From positions 1 through 47,624 of the forward strand of contig NZ_AUUU01000259.1 in the NCBI RefSeq assembly GCF_002760435.1: DNA of 47,624 nucleotides, in the 5' to 3' direction. Both the position numbers and the translations under genes were made by a program. The notes under the pieces were generated by a model. That model was not told the DNA's origin. It searched no databases and saw only the letters and a list, made by a program, of their open reading frames with translations. Numbering within the stretch: position 1 is the stretch's first letter; each line of letters starts with the position of its first letter. Of this stretch, positions 1 through 7,149 are shown piece after piece. The stretch comes from Clostridium sp. LS. Lineage in GTDB: Bacteria > Bacillota > Clostridia > Clostridiales > Clostridiaceae.

Positions 1-89
1 TATTCTCTTTTCAATCGTAGCCTTTTGATCTAGCCTTTTCCATAAGTTATCCACAGGCTATCCAATAATATAAATTTCTAGAGAATAAA

Positions 90-149
90 AAAGGTTACTC
101 TCATGCATAGTGTTATATTTCCTAACAACTAGACATAAGAGTAACCTTT
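90..149 (-). terminator. Terminator after the amidase gene
   Basis: Twelve-base arms (AAAGGTTACTCT and its complement) enclose a 36-base loop. On the minus strand the stem runs into a T tract. It lies just downstream of the amidase stop codon. The long loop is unusual, but the arms are perfect. Confidence 0.7.
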
Positions 150-182
150 CTTTCATATATTTAATTATTTAATTCAACTAAT

Positions 183-674
183 CTATACTCTTAATTTTTC
201 TTTAATTACTTCGAATGGAAAGTTTTTTCCGGGGCACTCTGTATTACTTACATCTTTATGTCTTTTTAGATCTGTAATATTGTATTTCTTCATTAAGTAC
301 TTTGATAAAGCAATAAGACTTCTTTCTTGCTTTTTAGTTACCTCTTCTTCATTAAAATTCCCCTCTAAAGCGATTCCAAAAGCTCTATTATTTACACCTA
401 CTGCATGAGCCCCTCTTACATTCTCAGGTCTTCCTCTATATATTCTTCCATTCTTTCTTATATAAAAATGATAACCAATTCCAGCCCAGCCTCTTTTCTT
501 ATGAGTTTTGTCTATTTCATGGGGAGTAACATTTATTACTACTGTATGATGATATACTATCATTCTAGGCTTAAAGTCATGCTCTAAAGGCTGTGCCCAT
601 TCATATTTCACTTCTCTAATTTTAGGTTTTTTATTGAATATTATCTCTTTTATATAACTTATTTTAGTTCTCAT
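183..674 (-). CDS. N-acetylmuramoyl-L-alanine amidase (PGRP/amidase_2 fold)
   Basis: A 163-residue peptidoglycan amidase, which would cut the bond between muramic acid and the stem peptide. The zinc-site pattern of the T7-lysozyme/PGRP family is visible: YHHT at residues 41-44 (H42/H43), RHKD with H139, and TECPG with C147. GIGYHF at 66-70 is also typical of the fold. No signal peptide or wall-binding domain is seen, which resembles phage endolysins or cytoplasmic/spore enzymes more than secreted autolysins. The ribosome site before ATG 674 is weak (GGGAT). Two small membrane proteins lie directly upstream on the same strand, so the three may be co-transcribed. Family is secure; biological role is not. 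Confidence 0.88.
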   Translation of the reverse strand: MRTKISYIKEIIFNKKPKIREVKYEWAQPLEHDFKPRMIVYHHTVVINVTPHEIDKTHKKRGWAGIGYHFYIRKNGRIYRGRPENVRGAHAVGVNNRAFGIALEGNFNEEEVTKKQERSLIALSKYLMKKYNITDLKRHKDVSNTECPGKNFPFEVIKEKLRV

Positions 675-742
675 AATTATCCCAAGTTTATTACTCTAAC
701 TAAACATTATGCTTCACGCCTTCTTTTTGTTACTTCCTAATA

Positions 743-1084
743 CTACATTAAAAGTACAACTATAATTCCACTTATGATGCCGCCAACTGCTGCAGCACCC
801 ATGTTCCAAAACGATTTCTTAACCTTTCCACCAGTAACGACCGTAGCTGTAAAAACACCTATAGCAGCTGCCCAAGCCATATCAATCCATCCACTTTCAC
901 CTTGCTGAATAAAATGATACTTCATACCATGATTTATTATCCAAATCGTACCAACTATAATGAATGCTGCTAAAAATCCACCTGCTCCTCCAAATCTATT
1001 TACAAGTCTCCCCCACACAAGCCTAATACATAGTGGAAATAAAAAAGCCCCAATTACCGTTGTAATAATAGCTTGTCCTGACAT
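743..1084 (-). CDS. Small membrane protein, possibly Lin0368-like
   Basis: About 113 residues, almost entirely hydrophobic, with three or four predicted membrane helices. GAGGTG sits five bases before the ATG at 1084, so I prefer that start to the GTG two codons upstream, which overlaps the site. It shares spacing and residues with the next gene (TG.xW..NH near the middle, then IDM, then a glycine-rich last helix), so the two look like diverged paralogues. They resemble paired small proteins that I recall being annotated as putative glycerol transporter subunits (Lin0368 type); that is memory, not demonstrated. A holin-like role beside the amidase is an alternative. Confidence 0.7.
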   Translation of the reverse strand: MSGQAIITTVIGAFLFPLCIRLVWGRLVNRFGGAGGFLAAFIIVGTIWIINHGMKYHFIQQGESGWIDMAWAAAIGVFTATVVTGGKVKKSFWNMGAAAVGGIISGIIVVLLM

Positions 1085-1101
1085 AATCACACCTCAAAAT
1101 T

Positions 1102-1518
1102 TTAATCAATAAGTTCTAAATTGGTTCTATTAATATTATCCTGTTTACAAGCGTTTTTCTTATTATTTTTTTCTGTTATGCTTTTTTCTATTAAGACTGA
1201 CACATATCCACCTAATGCTGAACCAATGGCCACATAGGCTAAAGTCGGCATTGAATCAACTATAGAATTAAATCCGTGTAGTATGTATTCCTTTGCAACT
1301 AAAGAAATAGCAACACCTAATCCCATATCAATAAATGCTGAATCTTCATCGTTCTTTATTAAACCTAAATAATGATTTAGAAACCACATTGAGCCTGTAA
1401 GAAATAATGCTGCACCATAGGAACCCCAAACACCTAACTTACTTGTGAAGAATCCCCAAAAGTAATTTATTACAAATCCCGCCAAGCAATATCCTAATGT
1501 ATTTCTTAGAAATCTCAT
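1102..1518 (-). CDS. Small membrane protein, paralogue of the neighbour
   Basis: 138 residues with about four hydrophobic segments and a charged Lys/Asn-rich C-terminal tail of about 25 residues (EKNNKKNACKQDN). GGAGG lies eight bases before the ATG. It aligns with the downstream membrane protein around LTGSMWFLNH and FIDMGLG. The genes are separated by only 17 bases and are probably co-transcribed with each other and perhaps with the amidase. Function unknown. The paired-paralogue arrangement suggests a heteromeric membrane complex, which is inference. Confidence 0.75.
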   Translation of the reverse strand: MRFLRNTLGYCLAGFVINYFWGFFTSKLGVWGSYGAALFLTGSMWFLNHYLGLIKNDEDSAFIDMGLGVAISLVAKEYILHGFNSIVDSMPTLAYVAIGSALGGYVSVLIEKSITEKNNKKNACKQDNINRTNLELID

Positions 1519-1673
1519 TAATTTCCTCCTAACCTATATGTTATTGCAATTATTGAATAATATTTTTATAAAAAGTCAAAATTTATTATGCATACTTTTG
1601 AAATAATAATCTCAATTGAAAAATTTTACATTTAACTCTTGAGATTATTACTTTTAATTTAACTATATAGTTC

Positions 1674-1870
1674 TTATCCGTTAGATTCAATAGCTTTTTT
1701 GTACCCATCAAAAGATTTTTTCTTAGATCTTTGTAAAGTTCCATTACCTTCGTTATCTTTATCTACATATATGAATCCATAACGTTTCTTCATTTCCCCG
1801 TAGTTAAAATAATATCCTCTTTTAACTATCGAATCATTTTTTACACCATCTTCTTCTAATAGCTCAACTA
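1674..1870 (-). pseudogene. 3' remnant of a GH1 6-phospho-beta-glucosidase gene
   Basis: Translating the minus strand up to the TAA at 1674-1676 gives the typical C-terminus of clostridial GH1 phospho-beta-glucosidases: GEMKKRYGFIYVDKDNEGNG, then a Lys/Ser-rich stretch and YKKAIESNG. Only about 40 residues of a roughly 470-residue family match. Upstream of GEMKK the residues no longer match (KNDSIVKRGYYFNY stands where the family has the tryptophan-rich active-site segment), and the frame soon reaches a stop. There is no start codon or ribosome site. It is a decayed gene end between the membrane-protein pair and the Gfo/Idh gene. The left border is clear; the right border is approximate. Confidence 0.8.
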
Positions 1871-1889
1871 AAATAATACATAAGATTCG

Positions 1890-2879
1890 CTATATCTCAT
1901 TATCTGCCGGGAACACAATTCCGCCTTTACTTCTAGCAATTGTTTGAACTTCACTAACAATCAAACTATGTTCTAACATTTTATAACATTTTTCCAAATC
2001 ATTATTTTTAATCATATCAATAAATTCTATAAATTCATTAACCATACGATGATTATAATTATTTTCATTTATTAATAAACTAGTACCATCATTCATTAAT
2101 AACTCAAATCTTTCACAAACATTAGCTGGAGTATCTTGATATATGCAGCCTTTATCCCCTTGAATATTATTGGCAATAGGTGCTTTGCAATCCTTTGCCC
2201 CAATGCAAACACATTTAAAATTATCATAATCTAATATTAATACTCCAGATGTATCTATGTCTTTTTCAACATTAGGATAATATTCAATATTTTTAGGTTT
2301 CCCAAATAAACCAACTACATAATGAATATTATAAATGTTCAAGTCCATTAATGCACCACCAGAAAAATTAGGATCAAATGCTGGCAGTACCTTGCCTTCT
2401 TTAAAACTATTATATCTGCTTGAATATTGAGAATAGTTGCATTGAACAATTTTAATTTTCCCTAATGATGGAAGCAGCTCTTTAATTTTTTTATAGTTAG
2501 GAAGATATTGATTAGTAATTGCTTCAAATATAAATAACTTTCTTTCCCTAGCTAAATCACTTAATATTAATGCTTCTTTATATGTTGATGTCATTGGTTT
2601 TTCAATAATAACATTTTTATTTGCTTCTATTGCCCTTTTTGCATATTCAAAATGCAGATTATTAGGTAAAGCAATGTAAACTGCATCTAAATCACAATTA
2701 AGGAATTCATTATAGTCGTAAAAAACATTTTTAATATTATATTTATCCTTTAATTCATTCATTGCAGTCTCGCCGCTTTTCCTACCGCAAATGGCTTCTA
2801 ATTCTAAATCCTTTAAATGTGGAATTGCCGCCATTAAATCTTTAACAATCATTCCAGCTCCTACAATACCTATTTTCAT
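1890..2879 (-). CDS. Gfo/Idh/MocA-family NAD(P)-dependent oxidoreductase
   Basis: About 329 residues. The N-terminus has the Rossmann motif GIVGAGMI, then the family motif IIEKPMT near residue 93, whose lysine is the usual catalytic/nicotinamide-contacting residue. The C-terminal half (GGALMDLNIYNIHYV) is the expected alpha/beta substrate domain. These enzymes oxidise or reduce sugars, inositols or related polyols in the cytoplasm; the substrate cannot be told from sequence. GGAGG lies seven bases before the ATG at 2879. The TTG two codons earlier is too close to the site, so I use the ATG. It adjoins the GH1 remnant, hinting that this was once a beta-glucoside or sugar-use locus. Confidence 0.9.
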   Translation of the reverse strand: MKIGIVGAGMIVKDLMAAIPHLKDLELEAICGRKSGETAMNELKDKYNIKNVFYDYNEFLNCDLDAVYIALPNNLHFEYAKRAIEANKNVIIEKPMTSTYKEALILSDLARERKLFIFEAITNQYLPNYKKIKELLPSLGKIKIVQCNYSQYSSRYNSFKEGKVLPAFDPNFSGGALMDLNIYNIHYVVGLFGKPKNIEYYPNVEKDIDTSGVLILDYDNFKCVCIGAKDCKAPIANNIQGDKGCIYQDTPANVCERFELLMNDGTSLLINENNYNHRMVNEFIEFIDMIKNNDLEKCYKMLEHSLIVSEVQTIARSKGGIVFPADNEI

Positions 2880-3031
2880 ATCCAATCCTCCATATACTTC
2901 ATAAGTTAACTTTATAATATGTTAACATAATTTTTCTCTATATTAAACCTTACTTTTTCTATTGTTATCTTAAAGTATTTTTTCCTTAAATTTTTGAAAT
3001 ATTAAATTATATCTTTATTATAAAACAATAA

Positions 3032-3062
3032 AACCTAAGGTATTATTACTCTACCTTAGGTT
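3032..3062 (-). terminator. Terminator after the CAP-domain gene
   Basis: Perfect 11-base arms AACCTAAGGTA / TACCTTAGGTT with a nine-base loop. On the minus strand a T-rich tail follows. It separates the CAP-domain gene from the oxidoreductase gene. Confidence 0.85.
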
Positions 3063-3105
3063 CTATTTAGCTTATTATTTATCTTTTATAATTGTACTTA
3101 TATTA

Positions 3106-4125
3106 TTAGTTTGAGAATTCTTGAGTTCCCATGTATTTACCGTTCCCTAAAAGAACTCCTATACCAACTTTAGTATACGAAGAATTCATCATATTTGCTC
3201 TATGACTTGGTGAATTCCACCATTGAGTAAATAATTCAACTGCATCATAAGTATTATACGCAATATTTTCTCCTGCTGAAGTATAAGAATAGCCTAAATC
3301 TTGCAACCAGTTTGTCCACTTTGTTCCGTCTGGATTTGTGTGGTCAAAGAAGTTATTTTGAATCATGTCATCACTCTTATATCTTGCTACTTTTATTAAA
3401 GTATTATCTAAAACTAATGGTTTTAATCCAGCTTCAGTTCTTTTTTGATTCATTAAATCAAGAATTTTTTGCTCAGCATCAGCTTGTACAGTTATAGAAT
3501 AATTTGATGGTAATGCTGGTAACCCCTGTTGATCTATTGAAGTTGCAGATGTAGCAGTATTACTTGTACTTCCTGAATTTGTAGTACTTCCTGCATTAGT
3601 AGTTGTTGTGTTAGTTCCAGTACTTGGAGTGCTTGTACTAGTTGTATTTCCAGTATTAGTTGTACCTCCAGTAGTTGTCTTTCCAGCACCACTATTTGTT
3701 TTAGTCACTGTAGACGTTTTATTATTATCTTTTATTACGTTACTATTTGAATCAAATACCTTATCTACTGTTGGTGCTTTAGCTCCAACAACTTGTCCAC
3801 TTTTGTTAGTTGTATATACTCTATTGTTTACTAAAACCTTTCCAATCTCCATTTTGCCTGATTGATTTAAGCAATAAGTTTGTCCATTAACTTTAATAAC
3901 TCCTGTCTGCATTTCTCCAGCATTATTAAAGAAATACCAATTGTCATTATTCATAACCCAACCAGTTTTCATTAAATTATTCGCCATATAATTATAATAA
4001 TCATTATAATTATTATCATATGTCGAATTAGTAGTTGCTGCAGATACTCCTAATGATGAGAAGCTAGTTATTGTCGTAGCAGCAATTACTGCGGTTACTA
4101 TCTTTCTTAATAAATTCTTTTTCAT
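3106..4125 (-). CDS. Secreted CAP (SCP/YkwD-like) protein with wall-binding repeats
   Basis: 339 residues in four parts. Residues 1-29 are a signal peptide ending near VSAA. Residues about 50-115 hold choline-binding-type repeats (TGWVMNNDNWYFFNNAGEM; VNGQTYCLNQSGKM; VNNRVYTTNKSG). Residues about 125-205 are a Thr/Ser/Gly-rich flexible linker. Residues about 215-339 are a CAP domain with family hallmarks FFDHTNPDG, AGENIAYN and SPSHRANMM, which supply the conserved His/Glu/His cluster. The protein should be exported and held to the envelope. CAP proteins of clostridia are associated with the wall or spore coat, but no enzymatic activity can be inferred. GGAG precedes the ATG. It is monocistronic, with its own terminator. 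Confidence 0.93.
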   Translation of the reverse strand: MKKNLLRKIVTAVIAATTITSFSSLGVSAATTNSTYDNNYNDYYNYMANNLMKTGWVMNNDNWYFFNNAGEMQTGVIKVNGQTYCLNQSGKMEIGKVLVNNRVYTTNKSGQVVGAKAPTVDKVFDSNSNVIKDNNKTSTVTKTNSGAGKTTTGGTTNTGNTTSTSTPSTGTNTTTTNAGSTTNSGSTSNTATSATSIDQQGLPALPSNYSITVQADAEQKILDLMNQKRTEAGLKPLVLDNTLIKVARYKSDDMIQNNFFDHTNPDGTKWTNWLQDLGYSYTSAGENIAYNTYDAVELFTQWWNSPSHRANMMNSSYTKVGIGVLLGNGKYMGTQEFSN

Positions 4126-4756
4126 TAGTTTTTCTCCTTTGTATTTTTATTTGGCTCCTTATTTTTTCATTATTACAAGTAAACATTTTCTTTCTAATTT
4201 TTTATGTATTTACTGTTTTCAAGCAAGCCTATGTCTATATAGTACTTATCTTTTCGACATTATTCAACACAGTCATTCTTAAACTAGTACTCTTATACTA
4301 TATCAACTCGCACGTTCTCTGTATTGCTCTTATTTCCTCCAACATACACTACGATATCCTTCAACTCCTTGCCCCATCAAGGCTGGACCCCTATAATTTT
4401 TTCAGAATATTTATAATAATATTAAAATTAATCACTCTGTTCATCCCATATTATCGCATTGTAATTAATTGTATTGTATTTAATATAATATAAGAACAAA
4501 AGTTTGATATTTATAGATTTCTTCATATAAATATTAAACCTTTATTCTTAATTTGAAGTAGATAAGCATACTGGAAACCAACTTATTTAAATAGATATTA
4601 AAAGGCCGCTCTCAATCCAGCTTGTCTAACTAAATAGTTAGAGCAAACCGCATAAGGTGCAACCTTCATTTTAATACTTTAAACTATATTTTCATATTAT
4701 TCTTTTTGTATTAAGGTTTGATAAATTTATTACATTTATCAAAATCCAAAGTGAAC
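4126..4756. other. Gene-free stretch with a possible gene relic
   Basis: 631 bases between the CAP gene and the next gene. Most is very AT-rich. The part near 4305-4392 is noticeably richer in G and C. On the minus strand it can be read as a short open stretch (WGKELKDIVVYVGGNKSN and a few more residues) without a start or ribosome site, so it may be a gene relic. A small dyad, CTAACT-AAAT-AGTTAG, lies at 4626-4641. I recognise no RNA family here. Confidence 0.4.
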
Positions 4757-5269
4757 TCAACTTAATTTTTTATTCTGATAATCATCTAGCTGTTTCAATG
4801 ATTTAGCTTTTATTATTGAAAAATCACTATCCTGCCTTTCCCATAACAATTTATCAGAAGATATTATAAGCATAGTAGCTTCAACATATCCTAACTGGTT
4901 AAATAAATTTTTTGCTTCTTCAATATAAATGTGATAAATTATCTTAAATTTCTTATTATATTCAGGGGTATATTGTTCTGTTCTTATATTTATAGAATAT
5001 AAATAGCAATTAATTTTACAAATAGCTTTTACAATCTTAAGAATACCAACTTCGTAGGGGATGGATACAGCCTCAACAAAATAATTCATGAAATTCTCAA
5101 TCTTAGAATTTGTAAATTCAATTAAATTTAAAATCAAATATTTATCATAAAGTTCATCTTTGTTTGTTTCATTTAGTTCATTTAGAATTTGACTATAAAT
5201 TTGATGGGTTGTTTCTGTCAATTTAATAAGTATATTTAAATACACATCTCTAAATTCAAAATAATTCAT
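4757..5269 (-). CDS. Hypothetical protein, helical, no recognised domain
   Basis: 170 residues, probably mostly alpha-helical and soluble, with no signal peptide or clear membrane helix and no cysteine cluster. AAAGGAA lies eight bases before the ATG. It stands alone, with gene-free stretches of more than 600 bases on both sides. The composition (acidic N-terminal helix, Tyr/Lys-rich middle, C-terminal LKQLDDYQNKKLS) gives no family. Continuous reading frame and ribosome site make it a believable gene; I do not recognise it. Confidence 0.65.
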   Translation of the reverse strand: MNYFEFRDVYLNILIKLTETTHQIYSQILNELNETNKDELYDKYLILNLIEFTNSKIENFMNYFVEAVSIPYEVGILKIVKAICKINCYLYSINIRTEQYTPEYNKKFKIIYHIYIEEAKNLFNQLGYVEATMLIISSDKLLWERQDSDFSIIKAKSLKQLDDYQNKKLS

Positions 5270-5991
5270 AAATAAATTCCTTTCATAAATTATTAATTAA
5301 AAATTTATGCTGTAATTATTGATTTAAATTTATACTTCTTATTAACTCCGGCAAATTCATCTTCTATTCACAATATTATAAATTTTCACTAACAATATAT
5401 ACGTAAATAAACTATATTTTATTTAGTAAATTTTTAATATCTACAAAAACGTAGATATTACAAAGCATATGAAATTTTATACAATAATGTTACCATATTA
5501 GCTATATATTTCATAGATAATAAATACATTTTGGTATTTTTCCCAAATCATTCGAAGAATTATTTTTTAATAAAAATAGCTGCTCCCAAGATTATACTTC
5601 ATGAATCAATACTTTTTTAAATTCATAAACTAATTTTGAAAACAGCTCAATAATAAAATAAGGAAGTTAAGTATTAGTTGAATGGGGTATCTACACAGTA
5701 TATACTTTTTTCATTTAAGATATTCCTTATTTTTCAAACAAAGTAATAATAATTTTCAAATAATTTTAATTATTTCATCGTAATGTTATCCAAATATTAG
5801 TTATCCTGTTTATTTTAAGCATAGTATTCCAGAATGCTATACCTAATCAAAAGCTCTACTAAATTCAATTCGTCTGATTTTGTAGAATTCAATAAAATTA
5901 TAATAATAAATTTATATTTACAAAATTTAAATATAGTTATACCATTTAAATGGCTAATATTTTCATTTTACATAATTTGAGGAGTACAAAA
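5270..5991. other. Long AT-rich gene-free stretch
   Basis: 722 bases between divergent genes with no open frame preceded by a ribosome site. It should hold both promoters, but A/T runs make any single -10 box unconvincing. No long dyad or tandem repeat was seen. Confidence 0.4.
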
Positions 5992-6780
5992 ATGAAATAT
6001 GAGAAATTATTTTTATCAATCACTTTTTCTTTAGCATACTTTATAAGTATAATCTTTTTACCTAAAGCGAATATAGGATCATTAATTATAGTTATGATGG
6101 TCCCTGCATTTGCAGCCATAGTTGCTACTTTAGCAGAATTTAAATCCTTAAAAGAATTATTCAAACCTTTTTTTTACAAAGTTTCGATTAAAAGTTTGTT
6201 TTTTGCAATCCTTTATCCACTTTGCATAATTTCACTTTGTGCATTTCTTGCCCTTTATACTAAAAAGGGGACTCTATCTCAAGATTGGCATTATGCTATA
6301 ATTAACATATTAAAACTTATTTTAGCATCTATAGTTCTTTTTATTGGGGGCTTGTTTGAAGAGTATGGTTGGAGAGGATATTTATTACCTAGACTTATTA
6401 AAAAATATAATATAAAAAAAGCTCATTTAGCCGTCGGCATTATTTGGGTGCTTTACAACATGCCTGCATTTATTATATTAAATCTACATCACGGTGGAGG
6501 TACAGCATTATTATATATACTAGTTCAATGCGCAGCATTTTTCGCATTAAATTATGCTTTCACCTACCTCTATACTTTATCACAAAATGTTATACTCCCA
6601 AGTGTTATGCATGTATTATGGGTAAATATAAATGTAGCCGTTCTTGGAGAAACCTATAAAAATTCTTCAAATGGAATTATTATAGGAAGAGTATTACTAA
6701 TTAACGGTCAATGTTTATTTGGTTTAATTTTCTTATGCCTCTTTGCACTTTATGCCCATAGAAAATTTTCAAAATACTAA
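5992..6780 (+). CDS. CPBP-family intramembrane protease homologue
   Basis: 262 residues with about seven or eight hydrophobic segments. TGAGGAG lies seven bases before the ATG at 5992; an in-frame ATG 42 bases upstream has no such site. The CPBP/Abi motif 1 is intact: EEYGWR at residues 123-128. Motif 2, normally FxxxH, reads WVLYN at 152-156, so Asn replaces the expected metal-binding His. A later motif is SVMHVLWVN with H207 and N212. Family members cleave prenylated or membrane proteins, or give self-immunity to bacteriocins. The His-to-Asn change makes classical protease activity uncertain. Downstream hairpin terminator; no bacteriocin gene nearby. Confidence 0.85.
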   Translation: MKYEKLFLSITFSLAYFISIIFLPKANIGSLIIVMMVPAFAAIVATLAEFKSLKELFKPFFYKVSIKSLFFAILYPLCIISLCAFLALYTKKGTLSQDWHYAIINILKLILASIVLFIGGLFEEYGWRGYLLPRLIKKYNIKKAHLAVGIIWVLYNMPAFIILNLHHGGGTALLYILVQCAAFFALNYAFTYLYTLSQNVILPSVMHVLWVNINVAVLGETYKNSSNGIIIGRVLLINGQCLFGLIFLCLFALYAHRKFSKY

Positions 6781-6904
6781 ATTTTTTGTTTTATTTAACT
6801 TTTATAAATAATGACATAATTTTGTCACAAATTAACTTTATAATTAACTTATAAACATTTTTCATTAATGTTTCCTTCATTAAATAATTTAATAATCTAT
6901 GTCT

Positions 6905-6935
6905 GAATGACTTATTACTTCCTAGTAAGTCATTC
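6905..6935 (+). terminator. Terminator after the CPBP gene
   Basis: GAATGACTTA pairs with TAAGTCATTC across an 11-base loop, followed on the plus strand by CATTTTTTCC. Confidence 0.8.
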
Positions 6936-7090
6936 ATTTTTTCCTATTTTATCTTTAATTTATATTTATTTTATAAGTCTGTAACAAATATGTAACATTA
7001 ATAATTTATAATAATTCTTGTAAAGCGATAAGGCATATTTACCCTAATCCCTGAAACTTTACACTTGACTATATCCAATAATAGTAAAAA
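6936..7090. other. Short gene-free spacer between convergent units
   Basis: Together with flanking hairpins this makes a gene-free stretch of about 370 bases (6781-7149) between two convergent transcription units. Apart from the two terminators I see nothing in it. Confidence 0.4.
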
Positions 7091-7124
7091 AGAGATGGCT
7101 TATTCCCCTAAGTAAGCCATCTCT
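7091..7124 (-). terminator. Bidirectional terminator after helD
   Basis: Perfect 12-base arms AGAGATGGCTTA / TAAGCCATCTCT with a ten-base loop, flanked by A's on the left and T's on the right, so it can work on both strands. It sits 26 bases beyond the helD stop codon. Confidence 0.9.
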
Positions 7125-7149
7125 TTTTATATACTAATCTTAATAGAGT

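Noticed and set aside
183..1518. Prophage lysis cassette
   Set aside because: The amidase looks phage-like, but no other phage gene is present and the two membrane proteins are paralogues of each other rather than a typical holin; kept only as a low-confidence idea.
3608..3865. Plus-strand open frame of 85 codons, Val/Leu/Pro-rich
   Set aside because: It is the mirror of the Thr/Ser-rich linker of the CAP protein; the composition comes from the opposite strand and there is no ribosome site.
4600..4680. tRNA-like or riboswitch-like stretch with small dyads
   Set aside because: The dyads are short, no cloverleaf or anticodon arm can be drawn, and no known riboswitch core is visible.
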